Positions 1 through 9,898 of a DNA stretch of 64,000 nt are shown in pieces. This stretch comes from Mycolicibacterium psychrotolerans (GTDB taxonomy: Bacteria > Actinomycetota > Actinomycetes > Mycobacteriales > Mycobacteriaceae). The position numbers were made by a program, and so were the translations under genes. The stretch's first letter is position 1. Each line of letters opens with the position of its first letter. Where the stretch lies: positions 5,394,001 to 5,458,000 of the forward strand of contig NZ_AP022574.1 in the NCBI RefSeq assembly GCF_010729305.1. Direction: 5' to 3'. Under the pieces are notes generated by a model, which worked only from the letters and a program-made list of their open reading frames with translations, was not told the origin of the DNA and did no database searches.

Positions 1-450
1 GGCGGCGAAGACCGCCGTAAGCAGCTGATCGGCGATGCCGACCTGACATTCGGCGCCCACCGCGGCCACCGCGTCGACCAGCCGTTCGGCGGTGGCCTGT
101 TCGGAGCCGAAGTACCGCGCCGCCCCCCGGACCGTCAGCGCCAGCAGCCCCGGCCGGAGCACCTCCGCCCGGGGCACCAGGTCGTCGACGGCCGCCGTGA
201 CGTGTTCGAAATGCCGAGCGTCGCGGGCCGGATCGGCGGCGACGACGTGCAGTTCCGGGCAGCGGGCCTGCGACTCCCGCCGCCGCAGCCCGCGCCGCAC
301 CCCCGTCGCCCGCGCGGCCGCCGAACACGCCACCACCCGGTTGGCCAGGGTGACCGCGACCGGGACCGTCGGCGGCAGACCGGCCGCCGCCGCGGCGGCC
401 ACGGCCGGCCAGTCCATGCACCAGAGCGCCAGCACCCTGGACGCGGACAT
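1..450 (-). CDS. imuB: ImuB, Y-family polymerase-like mutasome protein (N-terminal part)
   Basis: The frame starts with ATG at 450 and runs off the left edge, leaving about 150 N-terminal residues. It begins MSASRVLALWCMDWP, the start typical of actinobacterial ImuB. ImuB is a catalytically dead Y-family polymerase homologue that bridges ImuA', DnaE2 and the beta clamp during SOS-induced translesion synthesis (family knowledge). The stretch around residues 100-115 (RPGLLALTVRGAARYFG) matches the region where active Y polymerases carry further acidic residues. The start codon follows the imuA' stop codon directly (TAG at 451-453), so the two are co-transcribed and probably translationally coupled. 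The clamp-binding C-terminus lies outside the window. Confidence 0.88.
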   Translation of the reverse strand, partial: MSASRVLALWCMDWPAVAAAAAAGLPPTVPVAVTLANRVVACSAAARATGVRRGLRRRESQARCPELHVVAADPARDARHFEHVTAAVDDLVPRAEVLRPGLLALTVRGAARYFGSEQATAERLVDAVAAVGAECQVGIADQLLTAVFAA

Positions 451-1152
451 CTAGCCGTTCACCGCACGGACCGGTCGGGTCGCACGTCCCCGGGTCCGCA
501 TCGCCAGCCGCACCCGGCTGATCCGGCCACAGCCCGGCGTGGGCGCCCCGCCGCCTGCACCGGCGATGTCGTAGCCGCTGACCTTCGCCTCCAGCCGGGC
601 CGACGCCCCCTGCCAGTTCCCGTCCGTGACGAGCAGCGTGCACCCGCGCTGACGGGCCCGGGCCACCACCGCCCGGGCCCGGGAGGGCGGGACCGACCGG
701 CCGCCCAGACCGAGGACCACCAGATCCATCCCGTCCATCAGGACCGCGGCCACCTCGACGGGGTCGGCGCCCGGCTCCGGAATCACCGCGATCCGGCTGA
801 GGTCCGCCCCCATCTCCACCGCCGCGAGCAGCCCGACGTCCGGCTGGCCGATGATCGCGACATGGCCGCCCTCGGCCGTCACGGCGGCCACGATGCTCAA
901 CTCCAGCGACCGCGCCCCCGACAGAATCGCCACGGTTCCCCGAGGCAAGGACAACGAATCGGGCATCGGCAGCAAAGAATCCGGGGGCGAAAACGGCACC
1001 GGCCCCGCGGCCGCCACGGGCGCCGGACGACGGCCGGCGCCCACTTTCCCGGACACCGCCGCCATCTGTCGGCGAAGCTGTTCCAGCTGCTCAGCACGGG
1101 TGACCGAGGCGCGATCCAACGTCTTCACCCCCGTCACAGCAGCACCTTGCAC
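451..1152 (-). CDS. imuA': ImuA', RecA-like mutasome accessory protein
   Basis: This protein of up to 233 residues lies immediately upstream of imuB and behind a LexA box, the standard arrangement of the mycobacterial imuA'-imuB cassette (Rv3395c-Rv3394c order). It resembles a RecA core, but the P-loop position reads GARSLEL instead of GxxxxGK(S/T). That fits the non-ATPase role of ImuA' as an accessory factor for DnaE2-dependent damage tolerance. The far start is GTG at 1152. A GTG at 1137, with AAGG seven bases before it, has better ribosome-binding context and may be the real start. The identification rests on context plus sequence character. Confidence 0.85.
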   Translation of the reverse strand: MQGAAVTGVKTLDRASVTRAEQLEQLRRQMAAVSGKVGAGRRPAPVAAAGPVPFSPPDSLLPMPDSLSLPRGTVAILSGARSLELSIVAAVTAEGGHVAIIGQPDVGLLAAVEMGADLSRIAVIPEPGADPVEVAAVLMDGMDLVVLGLGGRSVPPSRARAVVARARQRGCTLLVTDGNWQGASARLEAKVSGYDIAGAGGGAPTPGCGRISRVRLAMRTRGRATRPVRAVNG

Positions 1153-1173
1153 ATCATCGGCCTCACCCTATGT

Positions 1174-1189
1174 TCGAATATGTGTTCGA
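1174..1189. promoter_or_regulatory. LexA (SOS) box for imuA'-imuB
   Basis: The sequence TCGAATATGTGTTCGA matches the mycobacterial SOS box TCGAAC-N4-GTTCGA with one mismatch (T for C at position 6). It sits 21 bp upstream of the GTG at 1152 and 36 bp upstream of the better GTG at 1137. It should repress the mutasome operon until RecA-stimulated LexA cleavage. Confidence 0.85.
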
Positions 1190-1237
1190 TATCGCCAGTA
1201 AACACCGGGCCACCGACATCGTCAACCGGCGCAACCG

Positions 1238-1271
1238 TGACACTGCCGAATAGTGTCATTGACAAATGTCA
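1238..1271. promoter_or_regulatory. Cluster of TGACA/TGTCA half-sites, candidate operator
   Basis: A perfect 7-bp inverted repeat, TGACACT at 1238-1244 and AGTGTCA at 1252-1258, is followed at once by a second one, TGACA-AA-TGTCA at 1260-1271. Four half-sites thus fall within 34 bp, between the SOS box and the esterase. The density suggests an operator or regulated promoter for the plus-strand esterase-to-MerR cluster. The MerR-type protein at 5569-6447 is the obvious candidate regulator, but nothing here proves the pairing. Confidence 0.45.
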
Positions 1272-2287
1272 TCATTGGGCGTTGTATCCGATCCGTGCTC
1301 AACGCAGAGACGGCAGCCGCGCTGCCGCAGCGCGGTTCCTGGCGATCCCGCGGCGCGGCCGCGCTGGCCGGCCTGACGCTGCGCCAACTCAGCCTCGTGA
1401 TCCCGCCCGGTCAGCCGTGGGGGCTGTGGACCTCCCGACAGATCGTCGCCCGCCTGATGGACACCTTCGGGCCGTCCCTGGCCGGGACCCGGGTCGAACG
1501 GGTCGATGTCCGCACACCCGACGGACACCGCGTGGTGGGCGAATGGGTGTGGGGCGCGGGCGTTCCCCGCGACACCACCCGCGCGATCTACTTCGTGCAC
1601 GGCAGCGGTTACGTCCTGTGCTCGACCCGCACCCACCGGCGGCTGGTCTCCTGGCTGTCCCGGCTGACCGGCGTCGGCGTCTTCAGCATCGACTACCGCC
1701 TTGCGCCGCGGCACCGGTTCCCCACTGCCGCAGAGGATGTCCGTCACGGCTGGGACTGGTTGACCGGAAACTGCGGCATCGCGCCCGAACGTATCGTGCT
1801 GGCCGGCGACTCCGCGGGCGGCCACCTCGGCGTCGATCTGCTGTTGCAGCCCGACGTCTGCCATCCCGCAGGCGTGGTGCTGATATCGCCGCTGGTGGAC
1901 CTGACGTTCACCCTGGCCCGATCGCGGGAACGCACCCGCCCCGACCCCACCATGCGGTCGCACCACGCCATCCGGCTGGTCGATTTGTATTGCACCGGAA
2001 CCGAATCCGCTCATCCGCGGCTGACCCTCGACGTCGCGGGCGGCCGACCGCTTCCGCCGACGCTGATCCAGGCCGGCGAAGCCGAGATGCTCGCCGCCGA
2101 CGCGATCGCGCTCGCCGAGGACCTGCGCGCCGCAGGCGGCCGCGCCCATCTGCAGATCTGGCCCGACCAGGTCCACGTCTTCCAGGCGTTGCCGCGGCTG
2201 ATCCCCGAAGCGGTGCCCGCGATGCGCGTCGTCGCCTCGTTCGTCACCGACGTCCTGGCCGACGACGCCGTCGAACAGGCCGGCTGA
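1253..2287 (+). CDS. Alpha/beta-hydrolase, HSL/LipI-type esterase
   Basis: The protein is about 344 residues and has the hormone-sensitive-lipase family signature: an oxyanion-hole motif HGSGY and the nucleophile elbow GDSAGG, followed by a C-terminal DQVHVF segment with the likely catalytic His. It should hydrolyse a short-chain carboxyl ester. The GTG start at 1253 lies inside the TGACA/TGTCA repeats. A GTG at 1295 (VLNAETAAAL) is an alternative that would leave those repeats upstream. The stop is followed one base later by the SDR start, so it heads an operon with an SDR, a diiron protein and a Baeyer-Villiger-type flavoprotein, where an esterase could open the ester or lactone product. 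The exact substrate is unknown. Confidence 0.8.
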   Translation: MSLTNVIIGRCIRSVLNAETAAALPQRGSWRSRGAAALAGLTLRQLSLVIPPGQPWGLWTSRQIVARLMDTFGPSLAGTRVERVDVRTPDGHRVVGEWVWGAGVPRDTTRAIYFVHGSGYVLCSTRTHRRLVSWLSRLTGVGVFSIDYRLAPRHRFPTAAEDVRHGWDWLTGNCGIAPERIVLAGDSAGGHLGVDLLLQPDVCHPAGVVLISPLVDLTFTLARSRERTRPDPTMRSHHAIRLVDLYCTGTESAHPRLTLDVAGGRPLPPTLIQAGEAEMLAADAIALAEDLRAAGGRAHLQIWPDQVHVFQALPRLIPEAVPAMRVVASFVTDVLADDAVEQAG

Positions 2288-2288
2288 C

Positions 2289-3115
2289 ATGGGACTGTTC
2301 GGCGCCCGACGCAGCCACCGCGCCGACGCGGTGATCACCGGAGCGGGCAGCGGCATCGGCGCCGCGTTCGCCGCCGAACTGGCCCGCCGCGGCGGGCGGG
2401 TGCTGTGCAGCGACATCGACCTCGACGCCGCCCGGGCGACCGCCGATGCCCTCAGCGCCGCCGGCGGCACCGCGCTCGCCGCCCCCTGCGACGTCACCGA
2501 CGTCGACGACGTGTACCGGCTGGCGGACACGGCGCGATCCTGGTTCGGCGGCGCACCCACGGTGGTGATCAACAACGCCGGCGTCGGCGCGGGCGGAGCA
2601 CCGATCGGGGAGACCGACCTCGCCGACTGGACATGGGTGCTGGGGATCAACCTGTGGGGCCCGATCCACGGCTGCCACGTGTTCGCCCCGATCCTGCGCG
2701 AGGCCGGCAGGCCCGCGGGAATCGTCAACGTCGCCTCCGCGGCCGCCTTCGGCGCCGCACCCGGCATGGCCGCCTACAACGTCAGCAAGGCCGGCACGCT
2801 GTCCCTGTCGGAGACGCTGGCCGCCGAACTCGCAGGCACCGGCGTCAACGTCACCGTGCTGTGCCCGACGTTCGTCAAGACCAATATCGTCGGCGCAGGC
2901 CGGATCTCGGATCGGTCCACCCAGCTCGCCGACAATCTGATGCGCTGGATCGGCTTCTCGCCCCAGCGCGTCGTCCGCACGTGTCTGGACACCCTCGACC
3001 GCGCGGGCTCTACTGCATGCCGCAGCCGGAGGCCCGAATCGGCTGGGGAATCAAACGTTTCACCCCGACGGTGTACACCCGCGCCGCCGGTCTGGTCACC
3101 CGCGTCACCACCTGA
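2289..3115 (+). CDS. Short-chain dehydrogenase/reductase, frameshifted near its end
   Basis: The N-terminal part shows a classical SDR: cofactor motif TGAGSGIG, the NNAG motif, a catalytic Ser in VNVASAAAFG and YNVSK as the YxxxK pair. Near 3000-3010 the frame appears to lose one base. Upstream it reads LDTLDRAG, while the continuation GLYCMPQPEARIGWG ending at the TGA of 3113-3115 lies in another frame and looks like a proper SDR C-terminus. One extra G in GACCGCGCGGGCTC would restore a single protein of about 275 residues. Without it the frame reads in-frame into the next gene, giving an artificial 588-residue SDR-diiron fusion up to 4055. The shift may be a real mutation or a sequencing error in a GC run. 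Confidence 0.72.
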
Positions 3116-3125
3116 GAGGATCACC

Positions 3126-4055
3126 ATGGCCACCGCATCGATCGACATGGACGCCATGCTGGCGAAGATCAAGGACCGACAGTGGGCGCTGGCCGACATC
3201 GACTGGGCCGCACCGGGCGCGGAGCGGATCACCGACGAACAGCGGCCCAAGCTCAAGGCGTTCATGGCCGACCTGTGCTGGATCGAGAACATCGGCGCAC
3301 GGGGTTTCGCCGCGCTGGCCAAGAAGGCGCCCACCCCGACGATCGCCGAGATCTACCGCTACTTCCACGCCGAGGAGCAGCGGCACGCCAATGCCGAACT
3401 GGCGCTGATGAAGCGGTGGGGCATGCTCGACGACGGGGAGATGCCCGAGCCGAACGTCAACATCCGGCTGGCGATGGACTGGCTGGACCGCTACGCCGAC
3501 CGCATGTCGCTGTCGGTCCTGGGTACCGTGATCCCGATGCTGGAGGTGGCGCTCGACGGCGCGCTGCTGAAGTTCCTGCTCGAAGAGGTCGACGATCCCG
3601 TCTGCCATCAGGTGTTCGAGAAGATCAACAACGACGAATCCCGGCATCTGGTGGTCGATTTCGCGGTGCTCGACATGATCGGCCACGCCGACGCGCGGCG
3701 GCTGGCCATCGAGTTCGTCGGCACCGTGGCCTCGCCGAGCCTGATCATCGGCGCGCTGATGTACATCCCGCTGCTGAACCGGGTGGTCGACGAGATCGCG
3801 GCGATGGGCCTGGAACCCGAACGCCTGCACCAGGCGATGCTGCGCTTCAAGTCGCTCGGCGAACGCGGCGAGAACACCTGGCGGGTACCGACCTATCAGG
3901 TTCTCAAGCGCCACGCCGCGGTGGTCGTCAACCCGCGCCACCCCTACCACCTGCTGGCCAACACCATGGTCCGGCTCTCCGACTTCTATCCCCGGTCCCT
4001 GCTCAAGCCGATCCCCAGCTGGTTCAAAGAACTCACCCACGACCCGGCGGCCTGA
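3126..4055 (+). CDS. Ferritin-like diiron protein, putative oxygenase
   Basis: This 309-residue protein starts at ATG 3126 with GAGAGGA just upstream, which supports an independent start despite the open frame coming from the SDR. It carries helix-borne carboxylate/histidine ligand patterns of ferritin-like diiron proteins: E54 in WIENIG, E84-Q-R-H87, a Glu in MLEVALDG and ExxH in NDESRH. Such proteins activate O2 for hydroxylation, N-oxygenation or desaturation (family knowledge). It lies between the SDR and the flavoprotein monooxygenase, so it probably works on the same substrate. The reaction cannot be named from sequence. Confidence 0.75.
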   Translation: MATASIDMDAMLAKIKDRQWALADIDWAAPGAERITDEQRPKLKAFMADLCWIENIGARGFAALAKKAPTPTIAEIYRYFHAEEQRHANAELALMKRWGMLDDGEMPEPNVNIRLAMDWLDRYADRMSLSVLGTVIPMLEVALDGALLKFLLEEVDDPVCHQVFEKINNDESRHLVVDFAVLDMIGHADARRLAIEFVGTVASPSLIIGALMYIPLLNRVVDEIAAMGLEPERLHQAMLRFKSLGERGENTWRVPTYQVLKRHAAVVVNPRHPYHLLANTMVRLSDFYPRSLLKPIPSWFKELTHDPAA

Positions 4056-4058
4056 CCC

Positions 4059-5558
4059 GTGGCCGGAACACGCATCCACGACACCCTGATCGTCGGCGCG
4101 GGCTTCTCCGGGCTGGGCGCCGCGGTCAAACTCCGGAAGGCCGGTGTCGACGACATCGTGATCGTCGAACGCAGCGACCGTGTCGGCGGCACCTGGCGTG
4201 ACAACACCTATCCCGGTGTTGCCTGCGACATTCCGACCATGCTGTACTCGTTCTCGTTCGCCGAGAACCCCACCTGGTCACGGATGTATCCGTCGGGCGG
4301 CGAGATCTGCGCCCACATCGAAGAGCTGACCGACCGGCACGGGCTGCGCCCGCTGATCCGGTTCGACACCGAGATCACCGGCCTGAGCTTCGACGAGAGG
4401 GCCGGCGTGTGGACCGCGACAACCAAGGGCCGCAAGCGCTTTGCGGCCCGCACCGTGGTGTTGGCCGCCGGCCCGCTGGCCCACCACAAGCTGCCCGACA
4501 TCCGCGGCATCGACACCTACCGCGGCCGCACGATCCACAGCGCCGCCTGGGATCACGACTTCGACGTCACCGGCAAGCGGGTCGCGGTGGTCGGCACCGG
4601 TGCCAGCGCCGTGCAGATCGTGCCGGAACTGGTGAAGACGGCGGCATTCGTCAAGGTTTTCCAGCGCACTCCGGGTTGGGTACTGCCCCGCCCGGACGTC
4701 GAGATGCCCGCATCGGTCCAGACGCTGTTCGCCAAAGTGCCTGCCGCACAGGAATTGGCACGTCAGGCACTGTTCTGGGGACACGAGGCGTGCGCGGCGG
4801 CGCTGGTGTGGAACACGCCGCTGAGCGGGCTGGTGGCCGCACTGGGCCGGGCCCATCTGCGGGCGACGGTCAAGGACGCATGGCTGCGCAGGCAGCTCAC
4901 GCCGGACTTCACGCCGGGCTGCAAACGCATGTTGATCTCCAACGACTACTACCCCGCCCTGCAGCGTGAGAACTGCAAACTCATCGACTGGCCGATCGCC
5001 ACGATCAGCCCGGCAGGGATCCGCACCAGCGACGGGGTCGAGCACCATCTCGACGCGATCGTGTTCGCCACCGGATACGACGTGCACCTGTCGGGTCCGC
5101 CGTTCCCGGTCACCGGGCTCGGCGGGCGGTCGCTGCAGCAGGAGTGGGCGGATCACGCCGAGGCCTTCAAGAGTGCCAGTGCGCACGGCTTCCCGAACCT
5201 GTTCTTCATGACCGGGCCCAACTCCGGTCCCGGCCACAATTCCCTGCTGGTCTACATCGAGGGACAGATCGATTACGCGGTCGCCGCCGTCACCGCGATT
5301 CTGAACGAGAACCTGCGCTACCTCGACGTCCGCGCCGACACGCAGCGCCGCTACAACGCCGCGATCCAGCAGCGGTTGACCAGGACGACCTGGATGTCGG
5401 GCTGCCGCAGCTGGTATCTGACCGCCGATGGGTTCAACGCGTCGATGTACCCGGGGCTGGCGACGCAGTATCTTCGACAGATGCGCCAATTCCGGCTCGA
5501 CGACTATCACGCGGTGGCACACGAGGTGCGGGCACGCGCCGTCACCTCCACTGCCTGA
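4059..5558 (+). CDS. FAD/NADPH-dependent Baeyer-Villiger-type monooxygenase
   Basis: The 499-residue protein starts with GTG three bases after the diiron gene. It has an N-terminal FAD Rossmann motif GAGFSG (13-18), a second dinucleotide motif GTGASA for NADPH, and the Baeyer-Villiger fingerprint Y154-R-G156-RTI-H160-SAA-W164-D165, differing from FxGxxxHxxxW(P/D) only by Tyr for Phe. It should insert oxygen next to a ketone, or oxygenate a heteroatom, in the cytoplasm. With a neighbouring esterase and SDR it suggests a route alcohol to ketone to ester or lactone to cleavage. M. tuberculosis has a comparable mixture in its mymA operon (monooxygenase, lipase, SDR), although the regulator there is of another family. 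Confidence 0.85.
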   Translation: MAGTRIHDTLIVGAGFSGLGAAVKLRKAGVDDIVIVERSDRVGGTWRDNTYPGVACDIPTMLYSFSFAENPTWSRMYPSGGEICAHIEELTDRHGLRPLIRFDTEITGLSFDERAGVWTATTKGRKRFAARTVVLAAGPLAHHKLPDIRGIDTYRGRTIHSAAWDHDFDVTGKRVAVVGTGASAVQIVPELVKTAAFVKVFQRTPGWVLPRPDVEMPASVQTLFAKVPAAQELARQALFWGHEACAAALVWNTPLSGLVAALGRAHLRATVKDAWLRRQLTPDFTPGCKRMLISNDYYPALQRENCKLIDWPIATISPAGIRTSDGVEHHLDAIVFATGYDVHLSGPPFPVTGLGGRSLQQEWADHAEAFKSASAHGFPNLFFMTGPNSGPGHNSLLVYIEGQIDYAVAAVTAILNENLRYLDVRADTQRRYNAAIQQRLTRTTWMSGCRSWYLTADGFNASMYPGLATQYLRQMRQFRLDDYHAVAHEVRARAVTSTA

Positions 5559-5568
5559 GCACGCCCGG

Positions 5569-6447
5569 ATGTCCCAGCCGAAGTCCAGCGGGCCGATCCC
5601 CACCATCCTGCGCCGGATCCGGCGCGGATCCCGCGACGTCGTCGAGACCGCGGTGTCGCAGTTGTTCGACGCCGCCGTGCAACCGCACGGCGCCGCCGAA
5701 TCCGGCGAGTACCGCATCGACGAACTTGCCCGGCTGGCCGGCACGACCACCCGCAACATCCGCGTCTACCGGGACCGCGGGCTGCTGCATCCGCCGCTGC
5801 GGGTCGGCCGCATCGCCCTGTTCAACGACACCCATCTGACCCGCCTGCGCCTGATCACCTCGCTGCTCGACCGCGGATACAACCTCGCGCACGTCCACGA
5901 GATGCTCTCGACGTGGGAGCAGGGCAAGGATCTGGGCGACATGCTCGGCCTGGAGTCGGCGATCGCGGGCAGCTGGGCCACCGAGAAGCCGCAACGGATG
6001 ACGATCGAGGCGGCCCGGCGGCTGATCGACGACGACGCCGCATTCGAGCGGCTCGTCGCGCTGGAGATCATCCGCGTGGAGCAGGAGCAGGCCACCGTCG
6101 TGCGGCCCACCCTGGTCGACGCGTTCACCGAGATCCACCGGTACGGCGTCGCCTACGACAAGCTCATCGACATCCACGAGCAGATCAGCCCGCTGCTCGA
6201 TCAGATCAGCGCGATCCTGGTACAGGCGGGCGTCGAGGAGGTCCTCGACAAGATCAACCCGGGCGCCGCGATGCCCGACGACGTCAAGGTCGCCGAACTG
6301 ATCACCACGCTGGTGCGGTTCCGCACCCGCGCGGTCTCCGCGGTCGGTGCCACGCTGGCGTTCTCGATCGAGACCGCCATCGAGACGACCGTCGCGCAGA
6401 TGCTCGGCGACCTCGTCGAGAGGAACACCGACGCCGGCGGAGAGTGA
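5569..6447 (+). CDS. MerR-family transcriptional regulator
   Basis: The ATG at 5569 lies 10 bp after the flavoprotein stop and gives about 292 residues. A MerR winged helix begins near residue 45 (YRIDELARLAGTTTRNIRVYRDRGLL) and continues to the MLSTWEQGKDLGDMLGLE linker helix. The C-terminal domain is long and helical and shows no metal-binding cysteines, so it probably senses an organic ligand. As last gene of the esterase-SDR-diiron-monooxygenase operon it likely controls that operon. The TGACA/TGTCA half-sites at 1238-1271 are the candidate target. Confidence 0.82.
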   Translation: MSQPKSSGPIPTILRRIRRGSRDVVETAVSQLFDAAVQPHGAAESGEYRIDELARLAGTTTRNIRVYRDRGLLHPPLRVGRIALFNDTHLTRLRLITSLLDRGYNLAHVHEMLSTWEQGKDLGDMLGLESAIAGSWATEKPQRMTIEAARRLIDDDAAFERLVALEIIRVEQEQATVVRPTLVDAFTEIHRYGVAYDKLIDIHEQISPLLDQISAILVQAGVEEVLDKINPGAAMPDDVKVAELITTLVRFRTRAVSAVGATLAFSIETAIETTVAQMLGDLVERNTDAGGE

Positions 6448-6454
6448 CCCGGCG

Positions 6455-8020
<1,566 letters not shown>

Positions 8021-8042
8021 AGTCTAGTGGGGCTCTCGAAGG

Positions 8043-9809
8043 TCAGGCGCCCTGCGCCTCGGCGGTCGTGGGATCCCGCCGGTTGACCGTCTCGGCACTC
8101 ACGCCCCAGTCCAGAGCCGCAGGCGCGCCGGCGGGCACCATCGGATGCGCCGGCTCGATGGGATCAAGCCGCCGGTACGGCTCGCCCTGCGCGGGCCGCA
8201 GGTCCTCCTCGCCCTTGTTCGGCCACAGCGAGGCGGCCCGCTCGGCCTGAGCGGTGATCGAAAGCGAGGGATTCACACCGAGATTCGCCGAGATCGCCGC
8301 GCCGTCGACCACCGACAGCGTCGGGTAGTTGTACACCCGGTGGTACGGGTCGATGACGCCGCGCTGCGGGTTCTCGCCGATGGCCGCGCCGCCCAGGAAG
8401 TGCGCCGTCAGCGGGATGTTGAACAGCTCACCCCAGGTTCCGCCCGCCACGCCGTCGATCTTCTTCGCGATGCGGCGGGTGACCTCGTTGCCCACCGGGA
8501 TCCACGACGGATTCGGCTCGCCGTGGCCCTGCTTGCTCAGGTAGCGGTGGAAGCCGAACCGGGTGCGCTTGGTGAACGTCGTGATCGAGTTGTCGAGATT
8601 CTGCATCACCAGCGCGATCATCGTGCGCTCGCTCCAGCGCCGCGGGTTGAGCAGGCGCAGAGTGCCCTGAGGATCGCTGCGCGCGGTGCGCACGAGCTGT
8701 TTCCAACGTGGCACGTCGGTGCCCTCCGGACCGGCGCCGTCGGTCATCAGGGTCTGCAGCAGCCCCATCGCGTTCGAGCCCTTGCCGTAGCGGCACGGCT
8801 CGACATGGGTGTCGGAGGTCGGATGGATCGACGAGGTGATCGCCACGCCGTGCGTGAGGTCCAGGTCGTCACTGACGCGCAGCCGTCCCGCGCCGACGAT
8901 CGACTCCGAGTTGGTGCGGGTCAGCACCCCGAGCCGGTCGGACAGCTTCGGCAGCCGGCCGCTGTCGCGCATCTTGAACAGCAGCCGCTGCGTGCCGTAG
9001 GTGCCGGCCGCGAGCACCACCTGGTTCGCGGTGAACGTGCGGCGGGTGCGGCGCACCCAGCTTCCCGTCCGCACGGTGCGGATCTCCCAGGTGCCGTCGG
9101 GACGCTGGGAGAAATCGGTGACCGTGGTCATCGGGCGGATCGTCGCGCCGGCGCGCTCCGCAAGCCCCAAGTAGTTCTTGATCAGAGTGTTCTTGGCGCC
9201 GTAGCGGCAGCCCGTCATGCAGGAGCCGCACTCGATGCACCCGGTGCGCTCCGGACCGGCGCCGCCGAAGTAGGGATCGGGAACGGTCTCGCCCGGCGTC
9301 TTTTCGTTGTCGGGGCCGAAGAACACCCCGACCGGCGTCGGGACCCAGGTGTCCCGGCAGCCCATGTCCTCGGCGACTTCCTGCATGATCCTGTCGGCGT
9401 CGGTGACCGTCGGGTTGGTGACCACGCCGAGCATCCGCTGCGCCTGGTCGTAGTGCGGCAGCAGCTCGGAGCGCCAGTCGGTGATGTCGCGCCATTGCGG
9501 GTCGTTGAAGAACGGCTCCCTCGGCACGTAGAGCGTGTTCGCGTAGTTCAGCGACCCGCCGCCGACCCCGGCGCCGGCCAGGATCATCACGTTGTTGAGC
9601 AGGTGGATGCGCTGGATGCCGAACATGCCGAGCCGCGGCGCCCACAGGAACTTCCGCAAATTCCACGAAGTCTTGGCGAAGTCGGGATCGGCAAAGCGCT
9701 TGCCGGCCTCGAGCACGAGGACCTTGTAGCCCTTCTCGGTCAGACGCAGCGCGCTGACGCTGCCGCCGAAGCCGGAACCGATGATGACGACGTCGTAGTC
9801 GGTCTGCAT
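8043..9809 (-). CDS. choD: GMC-family oxidoreductase, ChoD-type cholesterol oxidase homologue
   Basis: The 588-residue protein begins with an FAD motif GSGFGGS, followed by the GMC signature in GAGVGGGSLNYANTL. A four-cysteine stretch ERTGCIECGSCMTGCRYGAKN is typical of this subfamily. Near the C-terminus, NLGVNPSLSITAQAERA supplies the conserved Asn region. It corresponds in position and length to M. tuberculosis ChoD (Rv3409c, about 578 residues), directly downstream of guaB3. It is named a cholesterol oxidase, but the physiological substrate of this mycobacterial group is debated, so FAD-dependent 3-hydroxysteroid or other alcohol oxidation is inferred. No signal peptide is visible. Confidence 0.85.
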   Translation of the reverse strand: MQTDYDVVIIGSGFGGSVSALRLTEKGYKVLVLEAGKRFADPDFAKTSWNLRKFLWAPRLGMFGIQRIHLLNNVMILAGAGVGGGSLNYANTLYVPREPFFNDPQWRDITDWRSELLPHYDQAQRMLGVVTNPTVTDADRIMQEVAEDMGCRDTWVPTPVGVFFGPDNEKTPGETVPDPYFGGAGPERTGCIECGSCMTGCRYGAKNTLIKNYLGLAERAGATIRPMTTVTDFSQRPDGTWEIRTVRTGSWVRRTRRTFTANQVVLAAGTYGTQRLLFKMRDSGRLPKLSDRLGVLTRTNSESIVGAGRLRVSDDLDLTHGVAITSSIHPTSDTHVEPCRYGKGSNAMGLLQTLMTDGAGPEGTDVPRWKQLVRTARSDPQGTLRLLNPRRWSERTMIALVMQNLDNSITTFTKRTRFGFHRYLSKQGHGEPNPSWIPVGNEVTRRIAKKIDGVAGGTWGELFNIPLTAHFLGGAAIGENPQRGVIDPYHRVYNYPTLSVVDGAAISANLGVNPSLSITAQAERAASLWPNKGEEDLRPAQGEPYRRLDPIEPAHPMVPAGAPAALDWGVSAETVNRRDPTTAEAQGA

Positions 9810-9825
9810 ACGACCATTATGAACT

Positions 9826-9837
9826 TACCGGCCGGTA
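9826..9837. promoter_or_regulatory. Perfect 12-bp palindrome upstream of choD
   Basis: TACCGGCCGGTA is a perfect palindrome 16 bp upstream of the choD ATG (minus strand). Its location suits a repressor site of TetR type controlling choD. The regulator is unknown, and a palindrome of this GC content could arise by chance. Confidence 0.35.
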
Positions 9838-9849
9838 GATCTCTAGACA

Positions 9850-9875
9850 GGGCCGCTTAATTTGTAAAGTGGCCC
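9850..9875 (-). terminator. Hairpin after guaB3
   Basis: GGGCCGCTT (9850-9858) and AAGTGGCCC (9867-9875) can form a 9-bp stem with one G-U pair and an 8-base A/T-rich loop, 23 bp beyond the guaB3 stop. It may end or attenuate guaB2-guaB3 transcription before choD. There is no clear T-run. Confidence 0.4.
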
Positions 9876-9898
9876 CGTTCACACCGGGCCGAGCAGGC

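Noticed and set aside
2289..4055. A natural SDR-diiron fusion protein
   Set aside because: The expected SDR C-terminus is present in a different frame and the diiron gene has its own ribosome-binding site, so a frameshift explains the open frame better.
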